The position numbers and the translations under genes were made by a program. Positions 55,121-64,000 of a stretch of 64,000 bases of DNA are shown here, piece by piece. The notes under the pieces were generated by a model. That model made no database searches. It had not been told where the DNA came from and saw nothing but the letters and a program-made list of their open reading frames with translations. This stretch comes from Takakia lepidozioides (lineage: Eukaryota > Streptophyta > Takakiopsida > Takakiales > Takakiaceae), in contig CM060732.1 of assembly GCA_030704615.1 (NCBI GenBank), forward strand, positions 25,482,001 through 25,546,000, written 5' to 3'. Each line of letters begins with the position of its first letter. Position 1 is the stretch's first letter.

Positions 55121-55739
55121 GCTCCTTGATGCTCTCTAAGACAAGACTAAGCACTCCACAGCCCTTGCCAAGCTCCTAAAACCCTAAGGCTTACATTTCC
55201 AGCCACAAGACACTCCTCTTGTGGTGCAAGAGCTCTTCTTCCAAGCTCTGAAACCCTAGGTGCAGATTCCATGGCCTTGCCACACCTCTTAGCTCCTGTT
55301 CCAGCCCTGCTCTTGCCATGATAAAAGCCCTCTTACCGCTGGAGTTTCAGATTGAAACCCCCAACTCAACATAGCCACAAATGCATTGGCTTGCATACAA
55401 GAGAAATCAGCCATCTCTCTTCACTCATACCTCCTTATGAGCTTGAAGTTGGAGCTCCCGATAACTGTGACTTGCATCTAACACCCTCGCAGCTCCACAC
55501 TCACCACACTTGGCTGCCATAGCGTTGAGCTATGCAACACCGCTCTTCAACACAGGCTGCCGCCTCTATATCCATTGCAAACCTGAAACCTATTCGCCAT
55601 CGTACCCTATCCGCTTTGGATAGGCTCATGCACTGATCCCTACACTCTAAGCTGAGTTGCTTCTCATCTGAAAACACACTAGTGCTAACCACTAACTCGT
55701 ATCTAGCACTCACAGATACGAGCTGATCTTTCTCGAGTG

Positions 55740-55930
55740 ATAAAGAAGAAGAATACAAGCACAAGCTCATGCGAGCTCACAAAGCTGAAGCATAAACTCA
55801 TGCATATATAACCTCATCACTCAAATACAAGTCAAGCCAAGTGCACCCCACGCCATGGGGAATCCACACTATGGCGCCATAGCTAGGTGCGGTGAAGCTC
55901 AACTCGAGAAAGATGAGCCTCCCGCGCTTG
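55740..55930. repeat. Direct repeat R3, copy 1
   Basis: Shares AAGCCAAGTGCACCCCACGC, CATGGGGAATCCACACTA, GGCGCCATAGCTAG and CTCAACTCGAGAAAGATGAG with 56685-56860; ~85-90% identical by eye. Confidence 0.8.
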
Positions 55931-56374
55931 CCGTGAAGATAACCACTCCAGGGCCTAAATCTGCCTTGACCCCTGGATTGACACTTGGGCCAATCCCAAA
56001 TGTCAATATGTGAAAGCTAGCTATTTCCTAGCTAGTTTCACACTAGTGGTAAGATAACTTGACATCATCTTCATCCTTAGTTTTTTCTAAACAAACTTCA
56101 GTAACTTATTGTTCACTCTTTCTTAGTGTCCATCGATATAGTGCCAAATCATTAATCACCAGCATCTCTATTGTAGGATACACGCGAGATCGCGCAAGGT
56201 TCGTGGAAATGTCGTTGTTCCAAACTGGTCAACAAGTTTTCCTCACTCTTTAGGGCTCGAACTCTATCGTCGCAACAGCAGAATGTCTCAACGTGACTGG
56301 TTGCGGAAGTTGCCACGGATGACAGCTAAACGGGTCCACAATATCTGTTGTTATAGTGTCTTGCGATCCGACAC

Positions 56375-56690
56375 ATTTGTTGTGCGCATACATATCGCTA
56401 CACAACTACATCGCTGTCCAAAACCACACAACACATGTGCACACCAAACACTAGTCTATCACTAGTCCACCACTAGTGCACCACTAGTCCTGCCACTAGT
56501 GCAACCACTAGTCCAACACTAGGCTGCCAATAGTCACCACTAGTGCAACCACTAGTCCAATCACTAGGCTGCCACTAGCCACCACTAGTGCAGCTACTAG
56601 TCCACCACTAGGCTGTCACTCGCCACCACTAGTGCAGCCACTAGTCCATCACTAGGCTGCCACTAGTCCATCACAATGATAAAGAAAGGA
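56375..56690. repeat. ACTAG tandem repeat with conserved 55-bp leader, copy 2
   Basis: Leader TGTGCGCATACATATCGCTA through ACACAACACAT is almost identical to 13465-13520, then ~20 units of CCACTAGTCCA/CCACTAGTGCA. The pair brackets the nested gypsy element. Confidence 0.8.
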
Positions 56691-56860
56691 ATGATACAAG
56701 CACACAAGCTCTCTCAAACTCACATACTTGCACATGAAAACATCACTCATATATTAAGTCGAGCCAAGTGCACCCCACGCCATGGGGAATCCACACTACG
56801 GCGCCATAGCTAGACGCGGTGAGGCTCAACTCGAGAAAGATGAGCCCACCGCGGAGGTTT
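56685..56860. repeat. Direct repeat R3, copy 2
   Basis: See 55740-55930. The two copies are ~0.95 kb apart and enclose a GC palindrome relative (near 56183) and the ACTAG array; possible LTR-like pair of a small element. Confidence 0.75.
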
Positions 56861-57099
56861 GCTATTTCATGAGCATGAGCGGCATGAGCGGCATGAGCGG
56901 AGTAGTAAGACAATCGGTTTTCATGAGCAGAAGTACAAATTTCGAAAAATAAAAAAACAATAAAAAACAATACTTTAATGCAATGTGTCAGGAAAAACAA
57001 ATATATTATTCGGCCCCTTGAAGGGAAACTTGCAGTTTTGACAGTTGTGCTCATGATATTTTGTCTTCCGCTCATGCCAATTCCCAGCGACATGTGCAA

Positions 57100-57540
57100 A
57101 TATGGCGCCGAATTTCACGGTAATAGGGTCTGTAACCTGAAAAAACGGCGACGTATTTCGCGGTAATAGGTCTCTCTGGCGAAAAATGGTGCCGAATTCC
57201 GCGGCTATAGGTCCCCTCATGACATGTAATTCGGCGCCATTTTTCCAATGCATGTTCGGACTTAGCCAGTTTTCGGCGCAAAATAGGGAAATTCGGCGCC
57301 ATTTTCCAGACACTGTACCAGTGCATGTTGGGACTTAGCCAGTTTTCGGCCCAAAAAAGAGAAATTCGGCGCCATTTTTCCAGACACGGTACCAGTGCAT
57401 GTTGGGACTTAGCCAGTTTTTGGCCCAAAAAAGAGAAATTCGGCGCCATTTTCCCAGACACAGGTACCAGTGCATGTTGGGACTTAGCCAGTTTTCGGCC
57501 CCAAAAAAGAGAAATTTGGCGCCATTTTTCCAGAAATGGC
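57100..57540. repeat. Left subterminal array of element IV
   Basis: CGCGGTAATAGG-type motifs at 57115-57211, then about five units of ~73 bp. Each contains AATTCGGCGCCATTTTTCC, CCAGTGCATGTTGGGACTTA and GCCAGTTTTCGGCCC. Confidence 0.85.
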
Positions 57541-57688
57541 CCCACAACTGCTTCTGTTGGATCTCAGTTTGAATGGAATATTGCCTCATTCCAGGAGTTT
57601 TGGGGTGCATTTCATTACACTGCAAGAAAAAGTCTGATACAGCAAAATGCAATTGAAAATATCCATATGGAGGATTCCTTTTGCCCCA

Positions 57689-60600
57689 TCAATGATTTCT
57701 GGAATCCCTAAGGAGGAGTTTGTGCAGCTCGTTCACGCTCAACGCCGGTGCATGAATAAAGTCATCAATAGTCACGTTCATCCTCAACCTCTTCAGGTAA
57801 ATGTAATACAGATGCTTGCACGGATAATACTTCGAACCCTTCTTTGCTTCCATCAACGAGAAGTCCGTACAATTGCAAGTCGGCTCCACTCCAATCGTAA
57901 TTGTGTATACATCGTCGCGTACAGCCGAGCCGGCCGTTGCCATCCGATACACACGCCCAAGGTCGGGTGGGGGTACGTCCACGGAGCTCTGAATAGTGCA
58001 AGCCATCCCAAGAGCATTGGCAATCCGAGTCTCATTCAACTTGTTGGGAGGGTGTCGTCTCTTCACTCTTCCGAATTGCATTGTGGGATGTGCAGAATTG
58101 TCCAATCCGTCTCTACTGGACCGAGCAGTCTGCAATGGCTGGGTCTGAGGAACCAGAAATGCGTGGGCCGGGATGTCTGTGCGTTGCACCATTCGAAATC
58201 CTGCTGCAGATAGAGCATCCGCCTCATACTGAGAGAGGCTGCAACGCGGTGCAAAGGCCAGACGCCCGGAGGCTCCGGCATTCCCTGAATCCCGTACTTG
58301 GGCTTGCCAAATACACAGGTCATTATGTCGTGCCTACAGAACCAAAATGTCTGCGTTGTGGCGTGAGCAAATGTGGGAGTCAAAAATCTGCCGCTGAAAC
58401 AAGGTGCAGGTACAGCACCGTGTGGGTTCCTCCGAATCATCTCACCACAGCGTGCTCTCGTATCCACCCGGATGGCGTAGCACTTCCCTCGAAATGCCGG
58501 CAATGTCCTCGCAATTCTCCACTGTGACTCCGACACTCTTGTCTCCACAATGGGAATGTTGTACTGCTTTACTACAGATGGCTCGTTATGTTGCCGGGGC
58601 ACGCGCCCTGTGCTCGAAGGAGATGGCGATCTTGAATGTGCAGGACTTGTGGTGCTCGACGAGACCTCCTTGGGCAACATCACCGGACCACGAGGGAGCG
58701 TGCGAATATTCTTGTCAGCTTGCCATGAATCCTCTTCTCCGCCAGGTGCCTCATCAAGTCTTCGTCTCACTGGACGGGTATGAACATCTCCTTCCAAATG
58801 TTGGCCTCTTCGCAGCAATGGCGTGTCCCAAAGGCCCTCTCGCAAGGCCGCCGCCCACTTCCGAGGATTCTTCGATCTAGAGGCAGTCCGCATCAGCATT
58901 TCCTGCCTGTCCGGCCCCAAGCCCCACTGTTTCCCTTTCAAGAACTCGTTGTACCTGCATTGCTGCATAATTGACCTCACAATGTCCTCCGTTGTGGCAG
59001 TGAGGATGTCCACCAGATGCGCCGCAGAGGAGGCACGTCAGGAAGAGTGCACTGATTCGGCCATGTTTGTCTTGGGCATGTCGGTGTCGGAGTCGAAACA
59101 CATTTCCTGCACAAGCACATGTTGAGGTTACAAGCAAGTTACAAATATGGCCAAGAATAATATTCAACGGGACGCGAATTCGTGCAACTCACCTCCCGCA
59201 TATAGTCGCCGAACTGGAGGAAACGATAATGCCACCATGCTAGCCAACTGACCATTGCTCCCTTGTCTGATTTCCTTACAGCACCTGACGATGTCCACCA
59301 AGCCCGTATGCATGCAAACTGTGTCTCTGCATCATCCAAGGTGGGAGCGCGCTTCCACGCAAGGCACATGGAACGGTGCTCCTCTCTGAAATCTGGCGCC
59401 ACGAGCCTGGTTGTGTACTGGGAAAGGCTCTGCAGAAAATGGAACCCACAAGATCTCTCCTTGCCTTCCATGGGAACATTGGGGTCTTGCCCGTACACCC
59501 TTCGGATGGCAGCCCAATTTGCTTGTGCGTTGTCCGCCATGAAACCACGGAAATTGGGAGGGGGCAATCCCGCCTTGGCCATCTGTTCGTTTATTCCCTG
59601 CCAAAGAAGCATCTCCGATTGTGTGTCCTCTCCTTTCATCTCACAAATAACAATTGTCATTAGCATCCTGCAGTGGGTGTCGTAGACATGTGCACCCATT
59701 GTCACCCACTGGTGATTTGTAATTCGCTTGATATGGTCGAACATGACCCAACTGTTTGACAAGTTCCCACTCGTCATCCTGTCGACCAGTTCGACGCCGC
59801 TGCCAGGTCCACATGTGGACATTTTGAATACGAAACAACGATCTGCCTCAGTCCCTTGTCCTGGAAACCTACTTCCATGAATGTAGTCATATCCACATCG
59901 TCGCTTCACCTCCAGAATGGAGTGCATATCCGAGCCACGCCCAATTTTCTGTTTGCATGAGACAATGTGGTTTCGGACATTTGGTGAACATACGTGGGAC
60001 ACCGACTCCAGCAATGCCTCCATTTCCTTCTCTCGAGAGGAACTCTATCGGAGCCATCTTCCGACATAATTCTGGCCAATGCCATCTTATGGGCGGCTTG
60101 GAGCTGTATCTGTTTGGGTTTGGCACCCGGTCTCAACTTAACCTCCTCCTGAACGAGCTGCTCTGCTTCGTGGGCAGCCTCCCGCGAGTTCCCCCTCGCC
60201 AATTTGTGACAATGGGAACCAACGTGTATGCAAGCTCGAGTGAGGTCAGGGAAACGGTGCAACACATAGAACTGCTTGGCATTACAAACAGACATGCAGT
60301 GTGGTGGTTCTTTGCAATGCGCACACTTAAATGTGGAGTTCGGAACCTTCTCCTGAGCTCGAAATGGTTGATGAGCTGTGCCTGTCCAATCGGTGGAAGC
60401 AAGTTGGGGAGAAACACCGCAACGCGCCCGCACAAACAACGTAGCGCACCCGCACACCATCGAGCATCTTCATGCTGGTGGTTTTGGTAACGCACCAAGG
60501 ATGACCGTCATGTTTTCTATCCATATCTGTCAACATTCCGGACGCCCTCGAGTAGTCCGCCCGAGGAGGGAACTCAAAGAAGATATTACCGTCGACGTCG

Positions 60601-61265
60601 GCGGGAAGGCATGTAACCGATTTAATTGCGAACTTGCTGTAGTCCAGCCCGGCCAGCTCCGACCGGTGTCCCTCCATGTGAAGCCCTCGCAGAATTTCAA
60701 GAATAGATCGAACTGCGGTGCTCGTGCTGGGAATATGACTCCCTCCTCCACTGACGTCCATTGAGGACTTGCCTGATCTCCAGGACGACCTCGGAACTTC
60801 CATGACCTCGTCTGAGTCGGACAGGTTGTGAACAACCCGGTTCTCGCTCGTCTTCATGGATGGGTTTGGCTCTGGATTTACTTCGTTGCGGACTTCTCTC
60901 TTTGAGGTAGCCACTCTCTGATTCGCGGATTGTTTCGTGGAAGGCGCCAGGATAGAAGGTACATTTGGCGGGCAAATGAAGTCCCCAACAGCCCTGTATA
61001 TGACGCTGTCCGATGGTGGAACTCGCCATTCCCTGCCATCGCCAAAATCATCGTGGAGCACAACAATACTCTCGACAACAAGGCCGTTAGTGTCCTTCCT
61101 TTCCTCCTCCAAAAAAACCGACCCCGGTTTCAGGTGGTATCGAACGCACAGATATTTCTCCATCACCCGGCAGATGTCCCCTCTGCACGGAAATGAAGCT
61201 CTATGCTCGTGAGGAGGGCAGTACACTGTAGCGCTCGGGTTTTCCGCCATGGGAGATGTGCACAC
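57689..61265 (-). pseudogene. MULE-type transposase with SWIM finger (element IV), several breaks
   Basis: Read right to left. N-terminus 61265-60327 (GREWRVPPSDSVIY, HNLSDSDEVMEV, DMDRKHDGHPWCVTKTT). Cys-rich part 60460-59906 (FKCAHCKEPPHCMSVCN, RACIHVGSHCH). Core 60023-59193: Asp in SWVMFDHIKR, Asp in GFMADNAQANW, Glu in MEGKERSCGFHF. An 86-nt GT-AG intron (59107-59192, phase 0) leads to 59106 (EMCFDSDTDMPKTNMAE), TGA near 59042, then TEDIVRSIMQQCRYNEFLKG. The C-terminal frame 58192-57689 has the SWIM finger CNCTDF...PCKH (CxCx17CxH). At least three frame changes and one stop make it inactive. Protein identity to element I is roughly half by eye. Confidence 0.82.
59107..59192 (-). other. 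Transposase intron of element IV, phase 0
   Basis: Donor GTGAGTTG after GDYMRE; acceptor TTGTGCAG before GAAATG. Same place and phase as 19551-19687. Confidence 0.8.
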
Positions 61266-61529
61266 AAGACTGCCAGGATGGCGTGCGGGGAAGCTCCCTG
61301 GTAGAAGGGGGATGCAGCGATTGAGATGCCGATTTGTCCGAGCGACGAAGCCTGATCCAAATCCAGGGAGCCAACTATCTCAAAAATCCACAGTCAGAGT
61401 GTTAATGAACCTTGTCTCCGGAATGCAGCCCCTGGTCTTTGCGCAATAACTGCCAACGGTATGCAGTCAGAAAGTGGGGGGCCGTCCGGATGATGTCGGT
61501 TGAAGGGGAGAAGCCGGCACCGTGCCGTC

Positions 61530-63030
61530 ACATTACTACCCCCGAATGGAAATTCGGCACCCAATATCCAACCGGGGAAGCCCGGATGAAGTCGCCTCGG
61601 GCACAGAGGCCGGCACGTGTGCGACAGAGAATATCCCCTGGATGGAGATTCGGCGCCGAATTTCCATCCGGGCCCCCCCAAATGAAGTCGTCTCGGGGGG
61701 CCAGGCCGAAAACTGGTCGGCATAAAAACATCCCCAGATGGAAAAACGGCGCCGAATTTCCATCCGGGGCGGTTTGGATGCAGTCGGGGAGGGGGGAGAG
61801 GCTGGCACCTGGCCGTCACATTTCAACCCCCGGACGGAAATTCGGCACCGAATATCCAACAGGGGACGCCCGGATGAAGTCGCCTCGGGCGTAGAGGACG
61901 GCACGTGTTCGACAGAGAGCATCCCCTGGATGGAGATTCGGCGCCGAATTTCCATCCGGGCCACCCCAAAGGAAGTCATGTCGGGGGTCAGACCGAAAAC
62001 TGGCCGACATAAAAACCTCCCCAGATGGAAAAACGGCGCCGAATTTCAATCCGGGGCCGTTCCAATGCAGTCGGGGAGGGGGGAGAGGTCGACACCTGGC
62101 CATCATATTTCAACCCCCGGACGGAAATTCGGCACCGAATATCCAACAGAGCGGCGGAGAGGCCGGCACCTCTCCGACAGAGACCATCCCCCGGATGGAA
62201 ATCCGGCGCCGAATTTCCATCCAGCAGGTAAGTGGAATCCCGGATGGATGGAGATCCGGCGCCGAATTTCCATCCAGCAGGTAAGTGGAATCCCGGATGG
62301 ATGGAGATCCGGCGCCGAATTTCCATCCTGCAGGTAGTTCGAATCCCGGATGGATGGAGATCCGGCGCCGAATTTCCATCCAGCAGGTAAGTCGGATCGC
62401 TGGCGTATGGATATTCGGCGCCGACTTTCCATTCGCCAGGTATTTCATCGCTCAGAATTACCTTCCTGCAGGTAATTCTGATCGATGAATTACCTTCGTG
62501 CAGCTAATTCTTATCGATGAATAACCTTCCTGCAGGTAATTCCGAGCTTAGGAAGGTAATTCATCTCTCAGAATTACCTGCAGGTAGGTAATTCTGAGTG
62601 ATGAAATACCTGGCGAATGGAAATTCGGCGCCGAATATCCATACGCCAGCGATCCGACTTACCTGCTGGATGGAAATTCGGCGCCGAATTTCCATCCATC
62701 CGGGATTCGAATTACCTGCAGGATGGAAATCCGGCGCCGGATTTCCATCCATCCGGGATTCCACTTACCTGCTGGATGGAAATTCGGCGCCGGATCTCCA
62801 TCCATCCGCTCTCCGCCCAACCTTGCAGATGGAAATCCGGCCCCGGATTTCCATCCATCCGCCTCCGAATTACCTGCTTGAGGGAAATTTGGCGCGCCGC
62901 CCTACCTGCGCGGATGGAAATCCGGCGCCGGATTTCCATCCATCCGCTTCTGAATTACCTGCTTGAGGGAAATTTCGCGTGCCCGCCCTACCTTGCTGGA
63001 TGGAAATTCGGCGCCGGAATTACCTCTACG
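61530..63030. repeat. Array of palindromic AATTCGGCGCCGAATT motifs
   Basis: About 18-20 occurrences of a ~30-bp near-perfect palindrome (core AATTCGGCGCCGAATT, flanks GGATGGA and TCCATCC), spaced 55-110 bp. The spacers carry GCAGGTAA-type words or CCTCGGG-type words. 61540-62200 forms ~300-bp units repeated twice. Frames here are repeat translations. Confidence 0.92.
62210..62840. repeat. Large inverted repeat (~0.63 kb, arms ~300 bp)
   Basis: Arms 62210-62500 and 62560-62840 mirror each other around ~62525. For example GTAAGTCGGATCGCTGGCGT (62388 onward) is mirrored at about 62643-62662 and CCAGGTATTTCATCGCTCAG at about 62608-62627. The centre holds AGGTAATTC/GAATTACCT words. Mirror frames on the two strands encode nearly the same peptide, confirming the symmetry. 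Confidence 0.88.
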
Positions 63031-63216
63031 TTGGAAATTCCGGGCCTCTTTCCGTCGATTTTCATCCGACATGGAGGGCTTCATCCGACATTTAATTGCG
63101 CAGTTGGGCAATAAATGTCCACCGCCGTCGGTTTTCATTCGGGCTGGCGACACATGGCTTCCTGGATACGTACCCTAAATCTCATGCTAATCTTGGCTTA
63201 ACATGCTATTCGAGGC

Positions 63217-64000
63217 ATGTACCCCAAAAACGGAGATCTTTTTCCATTTTGGCTGGGACTTATGCCGCCTGAAGGGCGTGGCTCTCCTGAGAGAGACCTC
63301 ACATCCAGACCGCGGCGGAAGTTGAAAGCTCTGTACTACGGACGACGGCCAATCTCTCGCATGGCCAAACTGAAGCTCCAGCAGGAGATTCCAGTGTCTT
63401 GCTCACAACCCGCGCCAACTGAAGCCGAGTACTCTCAGGCAAGCCACTTCTGCTTTCGCTTTGTTCAATTTCTTTTTTGCTTTCGCTTTGTTGCCTCGCT
63501 TTGTTTTTGCATCTTCATCCTGGCTTCGCTGGATGAGTGAACTTTACATAGTTCAGTGAACCTTACATTGTTTGCAATGCGTGTGCAAATCCGGCAGCTG
63601 TGGAGAAGGCTGCTTGTGCATGTCATTCTCAGGCAATTGTTGCATTTGTTTTCATTGTTGTTGCATGGCTCTCCATACTTCCTAAACTTGTTATGTTTTC
63701 ATTTTTGTTACACGATTGTTGCTATGGTGGTTGCGCTGCTTGTTGCGATGCTGGTTTTCGCACCGATGTTGGTTTTCACGATTTTTGGGAATCACAGAGT
63801 GACGACGAGCCCGGCACGCTGGTGGTATCATCGACAGCTCCAACTCATCGCATGTTTGAATCGCCCAACTTGGGGCGAGAGGGCAAACTTCAACCTTTTG
63901 TTGGTGGACGGGAGGACTTGCAACGACAGTACGACAGAATAGGCATTGGGGAGGTTGGTGCAGGCGGCATGGCAGGTGAAGGGCGTGAGGACATGAGGAC
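63217..64000 (+). CDS. Unrecognised spliced gene, truncated by the window edge
   Basis: Exon 63217-63438 (start uncertain; ATG at 63217) encodes PKNGDLFPFWLGLMPPEGRG, a basic stretch (RPRRKLKALYYGRRPISRM) and TEAEYSQ. A GC-AG intron is proposed, donor CAG|GCAAGC at 63439 and acceptor TTGGGAATCACAG ending at 63797, phase 0 on both sides. Exon 63798-64000 is open to the edge: SDDEPGTLVVSSTAPTHRMF, then QRQYDRIGIGEVGAGG. No domain recognised. It points away from the element IV transposase, like the cargo gene of element I. Confidence 0.45.

Larger units (their letters stand above)
57100..63110. mobile_element. Second Mutator-like element (element IV), right end uncertain
   Basis: Holds a transposase (-, 57689-61265) homologous to that of element I, with AATTCGGCGCC-rich arrays on both sides (57180-57530 and 61540-63010). 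CGCGGTAATAGG and CGCGGCTATAGG (57159-57211) match the CGCGGAAATAGG subterminal motif of element I. I did not find a matching pair of target duplications, and the + gene starting at 63217 may also belong to it, in which case the element runs past the window. Confidence 0.65.

Noticed and set aside
55740-56860. R3 copies as the LTR pair of the large gypsy element
   Set aside because: Both lie on the same side of the element; a true pair would have one copy left of 13.9 kb.
61394-62966. Many 65-200 residue frames rich in MEIRRRISI on both strands
   Set aside because: Produced by the repeated AATTCGGCGCCGAATT palindromes; mirrored on the opposite strand.
1-64000. tRNA or rRNA genes
   Set aside because: No cloverleaf with A- and B-box or rRNA core sequence was noticed; this was a visual scan, so a tRNAscan run would be needed to exclude degenerate copies.

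Overview
The window is nuclear DNA of a plant-lineage eukaryote. It shows spliced genes with GT-AG introns, plant-type PPR motifs, plant-type LINEs, Ty3/gypsy elements and Mutator-like (MULE) transposases with SWIM fingers. I favour a streptophyte with a large repeat-rich genome (charophyte alga or seedless land plant), but the sequence alone does not fix the species. I see no clear single-copy host gene. Nearly everything is mobile-element sequence in various states of decay.

Layout. 1-2282 is a 5'- and 3'-truncated L1-type LINE (+). 3090-5977 is an LTR-retrotransposon gag region (+) with three CCHC knuckles, abutting a protease fragment of a different gypsy family (5937-6276, -). 6311-8660 holds dispersed repeats and a PPR pseudogene. 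9092-9754 (-) encodes seven RNA-polymerase-II-CTD-like heptads, broken by a stop. 9800-11310 carries repeats built around the palindrome CGCGCGATCGCGCG.

The core (13.9-53.2 kb) reads best as a three-level nest. The outermost element is a Ty3/gypsy retrotransposon (-). Its gag, protease, C5-cytosine DNA methyltransferase and RT palm lie at 53191-48760, while its RT thumb, RNase H, integrase and a C-terminal PHD finger lie at 16402-13895. The two halves are split by a ~32.3 kb insertion (16408-48752) with 16-bp imperfect inverted ends and CATGC on both sides. That insertion carries a DDE-like transposase (+, 36.5-39.7 kb) and a converging coiled-coil/zinc-finger gene (-, 41.7-45.3 kb). Inside it sits a second insertion, 17751-35583, flanked by the perfect 10-bp direct repeat CAATCGCAGC and GTGAGCC-rich inverted ends. 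This 17.8-kb MULE encodes a SWIM-finger transposase (-) and, divergently, a spliced gene (+) that joins a ParB-like domain to a beta-class amino-methyltransferase-like domain. About 50 copies of a ~115-bp hairpin satellite, partly organised as a 1,152-bp higher-order repeat, lie in what may be an intron of that gene.

53.2-57.0 kb is repeat-rich DNA (CACAG, ~102-bp and ACTAG tandem arrays). 57.1-63.1 kb is a second, diverged MULE with the same transposase intron position, arrays of an AATTCGGCGCC motif on both sides and a ~0.63-kb inverted repeat. A spliced gene (+) starts at 63217 and runs off the right edge.

The most notable theme is that two unrelated mobile elements in one nest each carry their own DNA-methyltransferase-type enzyme. 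One is a C5-MTase inside a gypsy pol, the other a ParB/amino-MTase inside a MULE.
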